Shown here: piece after piece, positions 21,326 through 32,046 of the stretch | How the letters are laid out: the number at the start of each line of letters is the position of its first letter | Numbering within the stretch: the stretch's first letter is position 1 | Notes under the pieces: model-generated | The model's input: only the letters and a program-made list of their open reading frames with translations | Databases searched by the model: none | What the model was told of the DNA's origin: nothing | Assembly: GCA_902553555.1 (NCBI GenBank) | Contig: CACDLE010000002.1 | Location: 1 to 64,000 of the forward strand | Direction of reading: 5' to 3' | DNA length: 64,000 nt | DNA from: an uncultured Pelagibacteraceae bacterium | Lineage (GTDB): Bacteria > Pseudomonadota > Alphaproteobacteria > Pelagibacterales > Pelagibacteraceae | Made by a program: the position numbers and the translations under genes

Positions 21326-22138
21326 TTATTCCTTAGATATTTCTATACCAGAATTAATGTAGCCATTTATTGTTCCACAGTCTAAATACTTTCCTTTAAA
21401 AATATTTCCATAAAAATTTTCATTTTTGTGTATTAAATTCTTAATTGCGTCTGTAATGTGAATTTCCTTTCCGTGACCAGGTTTTAATCTTTTAATTTCT
21501 TTCATTATTTTTTTTGGTAAGATATATCTTCCAATTATTGCATAATTAGACTTGGCGTCTTTTATCTTCGGTTTTTCTTCAACGTTAGTAATTTGAAAAT
21601 AATTTTTTTTTTTGTTTTTTAAAGATAATATACCCCATCGAGAAACAGTTTTTTTTGGAACCTTTTTTGTTGCTATAATAGATCCTTTTTTTTGTTTATG
21701 AAGTTCAATCATTTCTTTTGTGCAATTCTTTTTAATAATTAGATCATCAGGTAGGAGCATCAAAAAAAAATTACTTTTAATTAGTTTGTTGCATTTTAAA
21801 ACAGCATCACCTGTACCTTTAGGTTTATTTTGGTAAACAAATTTTATCATAGAACGGTATTTTTTTATTTTTCTAAATTCATTTTCAATTCTCTTGTCTT
21901 TTTTTTTTCTAATAATTTTTTTATAAAATGTATCATTATAAAAATATTTTTTTATACTTTCTTTATTTTTTGAAATAATAAATATAAATTGTTTTATTCC
22001 TGCTTTTAAACATTCGTCTAATATATATTCTAAATTAGGTTTGCCATTAATTGGCAATAATTCTTTTGGTGTAACACTTGTCAAAGGCAGCATTCTCGTG
22101 CCTAAACCAGCTAGTGGAATAATTGCTTGTTTTATCAT
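21326..22138 (-). CDS. galU: UTP-glucose-1-phosphate uridylyltransferase
   Basis: KQAIIPLAGLGTRMLPLTSVTPKELLPINGKP. Confidence 0.94.
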   Translation of the reverse strand: MIKQAIIPLAGLGTRMLPLTSVTPKELLPINGKPNLEYILDECLKAGIKQFIFIISKNKESIKKYFYNDTFYKKIIRKKKDKRIENEFRKIKKYRSMIKFVYQNKPKGTGDAVLKCNKLIKSNFFLMLLPDDLIIKKNCTKEMIELHKQKKGSIIATKKVPKKTVSRWGILSLKNKKKNYFQITNVEEKPKIKDAKSNYAIIGRYILPKKIMKEIKRLKPGHGKEIHITDAIKNLIHKNENFYGNIFKGKYLDCGTINGYINSGIEISKE

Positions 22139-22176
22139 ATGATTCTTTTATTAACTATTATCATTACGATTTATAA

Positions 22177-22995
22177 ATGAAAATAATTAGGCAAAAAAAA
22201 GACCTTAAGAACTTAATAAGTAAGATAAATTGCTTATCTTTTATACCAACAATGGGTGGCCTGCATAAAGGTCACGAATTCCTAATAAAAAAAGCAAAAA
22301 AAAAAAGTAAATTTACTATTGTAAGCATTTTTGTGAATCCTAAACAATTTAATTCAAAAAAGGATTTTATCACTTATCCTAGAAACTATAAAAGAGATTT
22401 AAAGATTTTAAAAAAGCTAAATGTAAAATATCTTTATATGCCAAATTCCAGAGATATCTTCTCATTTAAAACATCCAATAAGATTTATCTTCACCCTTTT
22501 TCGAACAAATTATGTGGTAAGTATAGACCGGGTCATTTTAAAGGAGTGATTGATGTAGTTAATAGATTTTTAGAACTTTTAACACCAAAATATATATTTC
22601 TTGGTAAAAAAGATTATCAACAACTTTTTTTAATTAAAAAACATATAGACAAGAATAAAATTAAAACTTTTGTTATTTCATGCAATACAATAAGGGAGAA
22701 CAAATTTTTACCCTACTCTTCAAGAAATTTTAATTTAAATAAATACGATAAAGTTTTAGCTTTAAAAGTTTATAAACTTTTAAGAAAAGAAAAGAATATT
22801 ATTAAAAAAAATAAAATACAAAAAATAAATTTTTCTAATATTAAAAAGAAAATTTTAAAAATTGGCATCAAAAAAATAGATTATATCGAAGCTATAAATT
22901 TAGATAATTTTAAAAAGGCAAAAAAATTTAATGAAAACTTTAATATATTTTCTGCTTTCTATGTTAATAAAGTAAGGCTTATTGATAATTTTTAG
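22177..22995 (+). CDS. panC: Pantothenate synthetase (PanC), divergent
   Basis: FIPTMGGLHKGHEFLI, VSIFVNPKQFN, LCGKYRPGHFKGVIDVVNRF, LGKKDYQQLFLI, YSSRN. Confidence 0.85.
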   Translation: MKIIRQKKDLKNLISKINCLSFIPTMGGLHKGHEFLIKKAKKKSKFTIVSIFVNPKQFNSKKDFITYPRNYKRDLKILKKLNVKYLYMPNSRDIFSFKTSNKIYLHPFSNKLCGKYRPGHFKGVIDVVNRFLELLTPKYIFLGKKDYQQLFLIKKHIDKNKIKTFVISCNTIRENKFLPYSSRNFNLNKYDKVLALKVYKLLRKEKNIIKKNKIQKINFSNIKKKILKIGIKKIDYIEAINLDNFKKAKKFNENFNIFSAFYVNKVRLIDNF

Positions 22996-24371
22996 TTAAG
23001 GAAAAAATATGAACCAATTCCTAGAAAGGATAAAAAACCAATTACGTCTGTTATTGTTGTAACAAAAACACTAGAGGCTAATGCAGGATCAATATTTACT
23101 TTTTTAAGAGACACGGGGACCAATATACCAAACAAACCTGCAACAATCATATTTAAAACCATCGATATGCCTATTAACAATGAAAGTTTAAATTCTTTAA
23201 ACCAAAATTGCACTATCACTGCTGTAATTATTGCAAAGATAATTCCATTTAAAATTCCAATTAAAAATTCCTTGCCTACAATTTTATTGAAATTACCTGA
23301 TGAAAGTTCTTTAGTAGCTATTGCTCTAATTGTTACTGCTAAAGTTTGCATACCTGCATTACCTCCCATTGACGCTACAATTGGCATTAAAAATGCTAAA
23401 GCTACCATTTGTTCTATAGAAGCTCCAAACATACTTATTACCCATGTTGCTAACAGAGCTGTAAAGAGATTTAAAAGCAACCAATTAAATCTTCTTTTTG
23501 TCTTAATCAAAACGCTATCAGTAATTTCTTCGTCACCCACACCAGCAAGTCTTAACACATCCTCCTCGGCCTCTTCTTGAACTACTGTTACTATGTCATC
23601 TGCGGTTATCATTCCAACCAATTTATTATTCTTATTAATTACGCCTGCAGAAACTAAATTATAATTTTCAAAAGTATGTCCTACCTCTTCTTTGTCCATA
23701 TTAACTGGTATCAAGACTGGCATTTCCCTCATTATTGTGTTCATTTTTTTTTCTCTTGGAGTTCTTAAGACTCTAGATGAAGGAACTATACCAATTGGTT
23801 TAAAATCATTATCTACAACAAATATTTCTAAAAATTCTTCTGGCAAATCTTTACTTTCACGTAAATAATCTATTGTTTGACCAACTGACCAATCGCTTGG
23901 AACTGCTGTAAATTCTCGTTGCATTATTCTTGCCGCAGAATCTTCTGGGTAACTCAAACCTTCTTCTAATAGAAACCGATCTTTTGGGGGTAATTTGTCT
24001 AAAACTAATTTTTTTTTATCTGAACTTAAATTTTCTAATATTGAAATAGCATTATCAGACTCCAATCTTTTGATAATTTTTGATACTGAGTCTGAAGATA
24101 GCAGTTGTAAAACTTCTGACTGTATCGACTCATTTATCTCTATGAAAATTTCAGGTTCAATGTCAAATTCTTCAATTTCAAGCAGCTTTGCTCTAGTTTC
24201 TGAAGATAAGTTTTCAATTAAATTTGCAACATCAGAAGGATGAAGATCAGCAAGAGTTTGGTTTATAAATTTTATATCAGAAGACTTAATTTTATCACTG
24301 AAAATACTTATAAATTCTTTGTTAAAATCAAAATTGACCTTTTTTCCACCTATCGATTTTACTAAACTCAT
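22992..24371 (-). CDS. mgtE: Magnesium transporter MgtE
   Basis: MgtE N domain, CBS pair, and TM domain with PIVASMGGNAGMQTLAVTIRAIA. Confidence 0.95.
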   Translation of the reverse strand: MSLVKSIGGKKVNFDFNKEFISIFSDKIKSSDIKFINQTLADLHPSDVANLIENLSSETRAKLLEIEEFDIEPEIFIEINESIQSEVLQLLSSDSVSKIIKRLESDNAISILENLSSDKKKLVLDKLPPKDRFLLEEGLSYPEDSAARIMQREFTAVPSDWSVGQTIDYLRESKDLPEEFLEIFVVDNDFKPIGIVPSSRVLRTPREKKMNTIMREMPVLIPVNMDKEEVGHTFENYNLVSAGVINKNNKLVGMITADDIVTVVQEEAEEDVLRLAGVGDEEITDSVLIKTKRRFNWLLLNLFTALLATWVISMFGASIEQMVALAFLMPIVASMGGNAGMQTLAVTIRAIATKELSSGNFNKIVGKEFLIGILNGIIFAIITAVIVQFWFKEFKLSLLIGISMVLNMIVAGLFGILVPVSLKKVNIDPALASSVFVTTITDVIGFLSFLGIGSYFFLN

Positions 24372-24432
24372 AAAAATCCTTGATTTCTTTTGATGAGACT
24401 AATAATTCATATAATGATAAAATTCAATTTAA

Positions 24433-25044
24433 ATGAACATAGAAGTAAAAACTAGCAATAGGCCAATACCATACAAAACAGCAATAAATACTCTTGAAAA
24501 GAGAGTAATTGATGTGAGAAATGGTGTAAAAAATGAGTTAATTTGGATATTAGAACATCCAACTACTTATACAGGGGGTATAAGATATAAGGAAGAAGAA
24601 ATACTCGATAAAAAAATTTCAATTATTAAAACAAATAGAGGTGGAAAACTAACTCTACATAATCGAGGACAAAAAATAATTTATTTTGTTATTAATTTAA
24701 ATAATAGAAAAAAAGATATTAGACTTCTCGTCAATAAAGTAGAAAAAAGTATTATTGAATTTTTGAATATATATGGTGTAAAAGGAAATGTTGATCGAAA
24801 AAACATAGGAATATGGATTAAAGGAAAAAAAATATCTGCAATTGGAATAAGAGTAAAAAGATGGATTGCTTACCATGGTTGCTCTATAAATATAAATAAT
24901 GATTTAAGCTTATATAATAAAATTATTCCTTGTGGCTTGAATAACAAGAATGTTACTTCTTTATTAGAATTAGGTATCAAGAAGCCATTAAAAATTAATT
25001 TTAATTTAAAAAAAATTTTTCTTAAAAACTTATCTAAAACATGA
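24433..25044 (+). CDS. lipB: Octanoyltransferase (LipB), divergent
   Basis: ILEHPTTYTGG, RGGKLTLHNRGQ, KGKKISAIGIRVKRWIAYHGCSININNDL, IIPCGL (catalytic Lys/Cys regions kept). Confidence 0.88.
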   Translation: MNIEVKTSNRPIPYKTAINTLEKRVIDVRNGVKNELIWILEHPTTYTGGIRYKEEEILDKKISIIKTNRGGKLTLHNRGQKIIYFVINLNNRKKDIRLLVNKVEKSIIEFLNIYGVKGNVDRKNIGIWIKGKKISAIGIRVKRWIAYHGCSININNDLSLYNKIIPCGLNNKNVTSLLELGIKKPLKINFNLKKIFLKNLSKT

Positions 25045-25932
25045 ATTTAATCTTTTTGCGAATTCTTTATCAAATTTAGCTTGATAGGTAAATTTTTCAT
25101 TATTTTTTATAAATTTAATTTTATGTGCATGCAACATCATACTAATTTTCTTATGATTGTTGTTTTTATTTATATAATATTTTTGATCACCTATAACAGG
25201 GTGACCTCTATTGTATAATTGTTTTCTTAATTGATGTTTTCTTCCAGTTATAGGATTTAGTTCTAAGAGGGAATAATGAGTATTCTTTTTAATGATTTTA
25301 ACTGAAGTAATCGCTTTTAATTTGATTTTTTTATTCTTTTCAAAGTATTCTAGATGATCTACCATCTTTTTTAAATTATCGTTAACTTCACCTTTTACTA
25401 TAGCAATATAACTTTTATGTATTTTTCTTAGTCTAAATAATGATGTAAAAAATTGAGCAGAAGATTTATTTTTAGCAACTAAAAAAATTCCTGTAGTCTC
25501 TTTATCAATTCTATGAACAATATAAGGTCTTGCCTCATTAAAAAATTTGGAATATTTTAAAACATCTATAATGTTTTTTAAATTTTTTGTACCTGATTGA
25601 ACTGCTATGCCCCGAGGTTTATTAATTACTACAAAGTCCTCGTTTTCGTGAATAACTAATTCATTTATATTTTTACTCTCTTTAGATGAAGGAATATAAT
25701 TTATTTTTTTCTTAAAATTTGTCGGTTTGTAGTCATTTAAATTATATATTTCTACAACATCTCCAGTTTTAAGCCTATATGATGATTTAATTTTTTTTCT
25801 ATTTACCTTAATTTTTTTTAACCTAAATAATCTTTGTAACAGCGAATTTGGAAGATGTTTGATTTGATTGCTAAACCATCTATCAATTCGTGTATTATGT
25901 GCTTGTGCATTGATAACGTGCTTTTCTACCAT
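25030..25932 (-). CDS. RluC/RluD-family 23S rRNA pseudouridine synthase
   Basis: S4-like N-terminus; RPYIVHRIDKETTGIFLVAKN (catalytic Asp motif); GRKHQLRKQL. Confidence 0.92.
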   Translation of the reverse strand: MVEKHVINAQAHNTRIDRWFSNQIKHLPNSLLQRLFRLKKIKVNRKKIKSSYRLKTGDVVEIYNLNDYKPTNFKKKINYIPSSKESKNINELVIHENEDFVVINKPRGIAVQSGTKNLKNIIDVLKYSKFFNEARPYIVHRIDKETTGIFLVAKNKSSAQFFTSLFRLRKIHKSYIAIVKGEVNDNLKKMVDHLEYFEKNKKIKLKAITSVKIIKKNTHYSLLELNPITGRKHQLRKQLYNRGHPVIGDQKYYINKNNNHKKISMMLHAHKIKFIKNNEKFTYQAKFDKEFAKRLNSCFR

Positions 25933-25946
25933 GCAGGAACTAATAT

Positions 25947-26381
25947 TTATTTTGTTGCAGCTTTAGTTTTTTCTTTGTTATCTGCTTCAACTTTTTTGGG
26001 TTTGTCTATTTTTTTAGCTTCAGTATTTCTATCAACTAACTCGATAACAGCCATGGGAGCATCATCTCCAGTTCTAAATCCAGCTTTAAGAACCCTAGAG
26101 TATCCACCTTTCCTCTTACTATATCTTTTAGAGAGCTCATCAAATACTTTCTTCACTGAAAATTGGTTTTGTAATTTTGAAAATAGTTTTTTTTTATTAT
26201 GAAGATCATTTTTTTTACCAATAGTTATAACTTTATCTATTTGTGGCTTTAGCTCCTTAGCCTTAGGAAGTGTAGTAACAATTTGTTCATACTTGATGAG
26301 AGAGTTAAGCATGTTTTTGAATAATGCTTTCCTGTGTTCTGAAGTTTTATTTAATTTTCTATAACCTAAATTATGTCTCAT
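25947..26381 (-). CDS. rplQ: Ribosomal protein L17
   Basis: [24 protein letters not shown]. Confidence 0.97.
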   Translation of the reverse strand: MRHNLGYRKLNKTSEHRKALFKNMLNSLIKYEQIVTTLPKAKELKPQIDKVITIGKKNDLHNKKKLFSKLQNQFSVKKVFDELSKRYSKRKGGYSRVLKAGFRTGDDAPMAVIELVDRNTEAKKIDKPKKVEADNKEKTKAATK

Positions 26382-27415
26382 TAATAATTGTTTTCCTCAA
26401 GTTTTTTAGACATTTCTGCTATGTTATCAGGTGGCCAATTTGGAATTTCCATACCAAGATAAAGTGACATTGTGCTTAAAACTTCTTTAATCTCATTTAA
26501 TGATTTTCTGCCAAAATTTGGTGTTCTTAACATCTCAGGTTCAGTTTTTTGAACCAAATCTCCTATATAAATTATGTTATCATTTTTTAAGCAATTCATA
26601 GATCTAACTGAAAGTTCTAATTCTTCAACTCTTTTTAATAAGTTTTTGTTAAATTCTGGCTCTGATGTTTTAACTTCTTTGACAACTTCTTTTGGATCCT
26701 CAAAATTTACAAACATAGATAATTGATCTTGAAAAATTCTAGCTGAATAAGCTATTGCATCTTCAGCGGCAACTGTTCCATTAGTCTCAACTGTCATAAC
26801 TAATTTATCATAATCTAAAGCACTTCCTGCTCTAGTATTCTCAATAGAAAAAGAAACTTTTTTAACTGGACTAAATAATGAATCAATAGATATTAAACCT
26901 AAAGGACTATCTTCCGATCTATTTTTAGGAGCGGGAACGTATCCTTTACCAGTATTAATAAATAATTCCATATGAAAATTAGTTTTTTCATCTACATTAC
27001 AAATTGTTTGATCTGGATTTAGAATTTCTACTTCTGAAACTAAAGAGATATCTTTGGCTTTCACTTCTTTTGGGCCTTTTACGTCAAGTACTATTTTTTT
27101 CTGACCCGAGGACGAAGATTTAATCGCTAAGTTTTTAACATTAAGTACAATATCAGTTACATCTTCACGCACACCTTTAATTGAAGAAAACTCATGTAAG
27201 ACTCCATCAATTTGAATTGCAGTGACAGCGGCTCCTTGTATTGAAGAAAGCAAAATTCTTCTCAATGAATTGCCTATAGTTTGTCCGAAACCTTTTTCAA
27301 GAGGTTCGGCTGTAACTTTAGCTACTGATTTATCATCATTGCTTGATATATCAAGTTTATTAGGTTTAATTAAATCTTTCCAATTTTTATCTATTACATT
27401 TGAGCTCGTCTGCAT
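26381..27415 (-). CDS. rpoA: RNA polymerase alpha subunit
   Basis: [30 protein letters not shown]-terminal alpha-CTD. Confidence 0.98.
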   Translation of the reverse strand: MQTSSNVIDKNWKDLIKPNKLDISSNDDKSVAKVTAEPLEKGFGQTIGNSLRRILLSSIQGAAVTAIQIDGVLHEFSSIKGVREDVTDIVLNVKNLAIKSSSSGQKKIVLDVKGPKEVKAKDISLVSEVEILNPDQTICNVDEKTNFHMELFINTGKGYVPAPKNRSEDSPLGLISIDSLFSPVKKVSFSIENTRAGSALDYDKLVMTVETNGTVAAEDAIAYSARIFQDQLSMFVNFEDPKEVVKEVKTSEPEFNKNLLKRVEELELSVRSMNCLKNDNIIYIGDLVQKTEPEMLRTPNFGRKSLNEIKEVLSTMSLYLGMEIPNWPPDNIAEMSKKLEENNY

Positions 27416-27861
27416 TATACTCTCCTTTTTTTTGGTGGTCTCGTTCCATTATGTGGCATAGGGGTTGTGTCTTTAATAGAAATTATTTTAAAGCCTCTTG
27501 ATTGTAATGACCTTAGTGCTGTTTCTCTTCCTGAACCAGGTCCTTTCACTTGAACAGTCAAAGTTCTTAAACCCATTTCGTATGCTTTAGCACCAGCATC
27601 ATCGGCTGCTACTTGTGCAGCATACGGCGTGGATTTTCTTGAACCTTTAAATCCTTTTGCACCAGCTGAAGACCATGAAATAACATTGCCAGTTTCATCA
27701 GCAATAGAGATTATTGTGTTATTAAAAGTTGAGTTTACAAAAGCTATACCCGAAGAAATGTTTCGTTTTACTTTCTTTTTTTTCTTAAATTGAGAAACTT
27801 TTTTTGGGTTTTCTTTTTCAACTACTTCTTTATTTTCAGGTTTGGTATTTTTTTTATTCAT
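27415..27861 (-). CDS. rpsK: Ribosomal protein S11
   Basis: [18 protein letters not shown]...[19 protein letters not shown]-terminal Lys-rich extension. Confidence 0.97.
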   Translation of the reverse strand: MNKKNTKPENKEVVEKENPKKVSQFKKKKKVKRNISSGIAFVNSTFNNTIISIADETGNVISWSSAGAKGFKGSRKSTPYAAQVAADDAGAKAYEMGLRTLTVQVKGPGSGRETALRSLQSRGFKIISIKDTTPMPHNGTRPPKKRRV

Positions 27862-27868
27862 ATAATTT

Positions 27869-28252
27869 TTATTTTTTTAATGGAGTAAGTTTTTTTCCTG
27901 CTATGGCTATAGCTTTACCTTTTCTTGTTCGAGCATTGCAGTGAGTTCTTTGACCTCTTACTGGTAATTTTTTTTTATGACGGCTACCTCTATATGTGGC
28001 TAAATCAACTAGTCGCTTAATATTAACAGATACCTCTCTTCTAAGATCACCTTCAACTTTGTGGTTACTATCGATATACTCTCTGATTTTTAATACTTGG
28101 TCTTCAGATAATTCATTAACTCTTGTTTTTTCAGCAATATTTAATTTTCTGCAAATTTTCTTAGACGAGTGAAGACCTATGCCATGAATATAGGTTAAAG
28201 CAATGCTAACAACTTTGTTTTGGGGAATATTTATTCCTGCTATACGAGCCAT
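27869..28252 (-). CDS. rpsM: Ribosomal protein S13
   Basis: [26 protein letters not shown]. Confidence 0.98.
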   Translation of the reverse strand: MARIAGINIPQNKVVSIALTYIHGIGLHSSKKICRKLNIAEKTRVNELSEDQVLKIREYIDSNHKVEGDLRREVSVNIKRLVDLATYRGSRHKKKLPVRGQRTHCNARTRKGKAIAIAGKKLTPLKK

Positions 28253-28279
28253 AATATTAAGGGTTTAATTCTATGAGCG

Positions 28280-28308
28280 TATTTAATGGCGTTATTAAGC
28301 AAAGTCAA
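28280..28308 (-). promoter_or_regulatory. Candidate promoter for rpsM-rpsK-rpoA-rplQ
   Basis: Minus strand TTGACT, 17 nt, TAAATA between adk and rpsM; by eye. Confidence 0.35.
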
Positions 28309-28310
28309 CC

Positions 28311-28877
28311 CTATATAGAGGAAATAATATCGCTAATTTCTTTATTTATTTGATCTATTGAGTTTTCTCCATCAATGACCTTTAATAAATTCAATTTTTT
28401 GTAATATTCAATCACAGGTTCAGTAGAATTTTCATAAGTTTTGTACCTTTTAATTGCTATATCTTTATCATCATCAGTTCTTTTTTCTAAAGATTTTCTT
28501 TCTGAAATTCTTTTTTTAACAGTTTCCAAACTCACTGATAATTTTAACACTATACTAATTTTTTGTTTATATTTTTTTAACAAATTTTCCAAATTTTTTG
28601 CTTGAATTAAATTTCTTGGATATCCATCAAAAATAATTTTATTGTGATAATCGTTATTAGATATAACTTTTTCAATCATATCCGAAACGATTTGATCTGA
28701 AACAAGGGAACCAGTATTGATTACTGAAGATATTTTTTTTCCAATTTCAGTATTTTTTGACATTTCTTTTCTTAAAATGTCACCTGTAGATAATTGATAC
28801 ATATTAAATTTTTCCGCGATAAATTTAGACTGGGTTCCTTTACCAGCTCCAGGTGGTCCAAAAATCACAATGTTCAT
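28311..28877 (-). CDS. adk: Adenylate kinase
   Basis: MNIVIFGPPGAGKGTQSKFIAEKF...FDGYPRN. Confidence 0.97.
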   Translation of the reverse strand: MNIVIFGPPGAGKGTQSKFIAEKFNMYQLSTGDILRKEMSKNTEIGKKISSVINTGSLVSDQIVSDMIEKVISNNDYHNKIIFDGYPRNLIQAKNLENLLKKYKQKISIVLKLSVSLETVKKRISERKSLEKRTDDDKDIAIKRYKTYENSTEPVIEYYKKLNLLKVIDGENSIDQINKEISDIISSI

Positions 28878-28881
28878 TTAA

Positions 28882-30183
28882 CTATTTCCCAAATTTAGCT
28901 TTTTTTATCAATGACTCATATTGAGAACTCATTAATCTTGTCTGCACTTGAGTTACGGTATCCATAGCTACGACAACAACAATTAAGATTGATGTTCCTC
29001 CTAAATAAAAAGGAATTGGATATCTAGCTATTAAAAATTCAGGCATTAAACAAACAATTGTAAGATATGTTGCCCCTATAGTTGTAAGTCTTGTTAAAAT
29101 GGTCTCAATATATTCCGCTGATCTTTCTCCAGGTCTTATGCCTGGAATATAACCGCCATACTTTCTTAAATTTTCAGCCGTCTCTTTTGGATTAAAAACT
29201 ATCGAAGTATAAAAAAATGAGAAAAATATTATTCCAGACGCATATAACATCATATACAGAGGCTGACCTTGTGTAAATAATGATGAAATTTTTATAAAAA
29301 ATTCTGACTCTGAAAAACCAAAGTTGCTTATTGTAACAGGTAATAATAATAAAGCTGAGGCAAAAATTGCTGGTATCACTCCAGCTGTATTTATTTTTAA
29401 TGGCAAGTGGGAAGACTCTCCACCATAAATTTTATTTCCCATTTGCCTTTTAGGGTAGTTTATTAAGATTTTTCTTACAGCTCTTTCAAAAAAAACGATG
29501 AATAATACCGTCACTATCACTAAAATAAATATTCCAACAATCATTAATGCCGAAAGCGCACCTGTTCTTCCTAGTTCAAATGTTGAAGCTAATGCTCTTG
29601 GAATCTCGGCGACAATTCCAGAAAAGATAATAAGTGAAATTCCATTACCTATCCCTCTTAATGTTATTTGTTCGCCTAACCACATTAAAAATGTAGTTCC
29701 AGCGACTAAAGAAATCGTTGTAGTAATTCGAAAATACATACCAGGCTCAGTAACTAAGTTACCTGCATTTTCTAATCCTACTGATACACCATAACCTTGT
29801 AATCCTGCTATTAAAACAGTTCCGTATCTTGTAATTTGTGTTATTTTTTTTCTTCCTATTTCTCCTTGATCTTTTAAATTTTTAAAATAATCCGATGTAC
29901 CAGTTAAAAGCTGAACAATAATTGAGGATGAAATATAAGGCATAATACCCAAAGCAAAAATTGCCATCCTAGTAACTGCACCACCTGAAAACATATTAAA
30001 CATTCCAAGAAGACCTTTTTGACTTGAGGCCATAATTTCTTTCAAAGAGTCTGGGTCAATTCCAGCTAAAGGCACATAAGTGCCTAGTCTATAAATTATT
30101 AAAAGAAATATTGTAAAGAATATTCTATTTTTAAGGTCAGTTGCTTGACTAAATGCTCCAGTAGATAAATTTTCACTAGACAT
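28882..30183 (-). CDS. secY: Preprotein translocase subunit SecY
   Basis: 10-TM SecY; RLGTYVPLAGID, GIMPYISSSIIVQLL, RPGERSAEYIETIL. Confidence 0.98.
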   Translation of the reverse strand: MSSENLSTGAFSQATDLKNRIFFTIFLLIIYRLGTYVPLAGIDPDSLKEIMASSQKGLLGMFNMFSGGAVTRMAIFALGIMPYISSSIIVQLLTGTSDYFKNLKDQGEIGRKKITQITRYGTVLIAGLQGYGVSVGLENAGNLVTEPGMYFRITTTISLVAGTTFLMWLGEQITLRGIGNGISLIIFSGIVAEIPRALASTFELGRTGALSALMIVGIFILVIVTVLFIVFFERAVRKILINYPKRQMGNKIYGGESSHLPLKINTAGVIPAIFASALLLLPVTISNFGFSESEFFIKISSLFTQGQPLYMMLYASGIIFFSFFYTSIVFNPKETAENLRKYGGYIPGIRPGERSAEYIETILTRLTTIGATYLTIVCLMPEFLIARYPIPFYLGGTSILIVVVVAMDTVTQVQTRLMSSQYESLIKKAKFGK

Positions 30184-30189
30184 ATTAAT

Positions 30190-30642
30190 TTATTTTTTTA
30201 AAAGAGTTAATTTGCCACCAATTTTTTCAATTTTCTCTTTTGCTTGTTTTGAAATGAAATTAGCCGTTATATTAAGTTTATTTTTAATTTCTCCTTGACC
30301 TAAGATTTTTAATCTTAAGTATTTTTTTGATATTATCTTTTTACTTTGAAGAAGTTTTAAATCAACACTTTCCTTTAAATCTATCTTTTTTTGCTCATGA
30401 TAATTTTGAATGTTTGCTAGATTAATTATTGCGATTTTATTGTTCTTAAAAGATTTAAAGCCTCTTTTTGGTAGTCTTCTATATAAAGGCATTTGACCGC
30501 CCTCAAAACTTTTTATTGCAACTCCTGATCTAGATTTTTGACCTTTGTGTCCTCTTCCAGAAGTTTTTCCTTTACCTGAGCCTATACCTCTACCTGGTCT
30601 AATCTTTTTTTTATTACTTTTTTCAAAATTATTTAGTCTCAT
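30190..30642 (-). CDS. rplO: Ribosomal protein L15
   Basis: KKIRPGRGIGSGKGKTSGRGHKGQKSRSG. Confidence 0.97.
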   Translation of the reverse strand: MRLNNFEKSNKKKIRPGRGIGSGKGKTSGRGHKGQKSRSGVAIKSFEGGQMPLYRRLPKRGFKSFKNNKIAIINLANIQNYHEQKKIDLKESVDLKLLQSKKIISKKYLRLKILGQGEIKNKLNITANFISKQAKEKIEKIGGKLTLLKK

Positions 30643-31145
30643 TATTTATTTTCTCTCTTGGATATTATTTCAGATATTTTTTTTCCTCTTATATTTGATA
30701 AAATTTTTGGCGAAGTCTGTGTACGTAAGCCATTTACACAAGCTTTCAAAACGTTATGTGGATTTGCTGAGCCTAATGATTTAGCAACTACGTCTTGAAT
30801 ACCCAAAACCTCGCAAACTGATCTAATTGCACCACCAGCAATTATGCCTGTGCCAGCTGGAGCTGACCTCATAAAAACTTTTCCAGATCCATTTTTACCT
30901 TTCACATCGTGATGAAGGGTTCTGCCGTCTTTAAGAGGGATCTTAACTTGGTTTCTTTTAGCTACCTCTGTTGCTTTTTTGATGGCATCAGGTACCTGTT
31001 TAGATTTACCTTGGCCAATTCCGATAGATCCTTTTTGATTTCCCACAACTACTAAGGCAGCAAATCCAAATCTTCTTCCTCCTTTGACTACCTTGGTAAT
31101 TCTATTTATAGCAACTAATTTTTCTTTAAATTCGTTTTCTATCAT
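30642..31145 (-). CDS. rpsE: Ribosomal protein S5
   Basis: [46 protein letters not shown]. Confidence 0.98.
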   Translation of the reverse strand: MIENEFKEKLVAINRITKVVKGGRRFGFAALVVVGNQKGSIGIGQGKSKQVPDAIKKATEVAKRNQVKIPLKDGRTLHHDVKGKNGSGKVFMRSAPAGTGIIAGGAIRSVCEVLGIQDVVAKSLGSANPHNVLKACVNGLRTQTSPKILSNIRGKKISEIISKRENK

Positions 31146-31146
31146 A

Positions 31147-31500
31147 TTAAAATTTTAATCCATTCTTCCTTAATGAGTCTGCTAAAGCTTTAATTCTTCC
31201 ATGATATTTGTATGCACCTCTGTCAAAATATACACTGTCAATTTTTTTTTCTTTAGCTCTTTTTGCTAAGAGTTCACCAATAGTATTTGATAAATCAATT
31301 TTTTTAATCTTATCTTTTTTTAAAGCCTTTTCTACTGATGAGGCAGAAACTATTGTTTTTTTTAAATTATCATCTATTATTTGTGCAGAAATATTCTTTA
31401 AAGATTTATAAACAGAAACTCTTAACTTATTTTGGCTTACCCTCTTAAGTTTTTTTCTATTTCTTATTTTTCTTTTAATTTTAGTGTTGATTTTTCTCAT
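31147..31500 (-). CDS. rplR: Ribosomal protein L18
   Basis: [19 protein letters not shown]-type pattern; [25 protein letters not shown]. Confidence 0.96.
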   Translation of the reverse strand: MRKINTKIKRKIRNRKKLKRVSQNKLRVSVYKSLKNISAQIIDDNLKKTIVSASSVEKALKKDKIKKIDLSNTIGELLAKRAKEKKIDSVYFDRGAYKYHGRIKALADSLRKNGLKF

Positions 31501-32046
31501 TTATTTCTTTTTTCCTTCTTTTCTAAGTATGTATTCATTTCTCTCTTTTATTCCTTTTCCTTTATAGGGTTCAATTGGTTTTAATGCTTTAATGTCAGCT
31601 GCGATTTTTGCTACTAACTCTTTATCTACTCCATTTATTTTTATTACTGTTTGTTTTTCAACCAGAAGTTTTACATCTTTGGGTATCTTAAAATTTACAT
31701 CATGACTAAAGCCTATTTGTAAATTTAAAATATCTCCCTTTAAATTTGCTCTAAAACCAACACCATTTAGTTCTAGTATCTTTTCGTGACCAACTGACAC
31801 TCCTATTATTGCATTATTAATCAAACTCCTATAAGTGCCCCATAATAAAGAGGTTTTGTTATCCGTTTCTTTATCTTTAGGAGATATTTGAAATTCATTT
31901 TTATCATTAATTTTTGTTACAAATATTTTTTCACTAATAAAAAGTATTTTACTTCCTTTTGGTCCATTTATAGTTAATTTATCTCCTTCCACTTTAACAG
32001 TGGTATCCTTTGGCAATATTATACTTTTTTTTCCTATCTTCGACAT
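31501..32046 (-). CDS. rplF: Ribosomal protein L6
   Basis: MSKIGKKSIILPKDTTV; PIEPYKGKGIKE. Confidence 0.97.
   Translation of the reverse strand: MSKIGKKSIILPKDTTVKVEGDKLTINGPKGSKILFISEKIFVTKINDKNEFQISPKDKETDNKTSLLWGTYRSLINNAIIGVSVGHEKILELNGVGFRANLKGDILNLQIGFSHDVNFKIPKDVKLLVEKQTVIKINGVDKELVAKIAADIKALKPIEPYKGKGIKERNEYILRKEGKKK

Noticed and set aside
23167-23580. 137-aa plus-strand ORF opposite mgtE
   Set aside because: Antisense to MgtE TM/CBS coding sequence, no independent start signal or domain.
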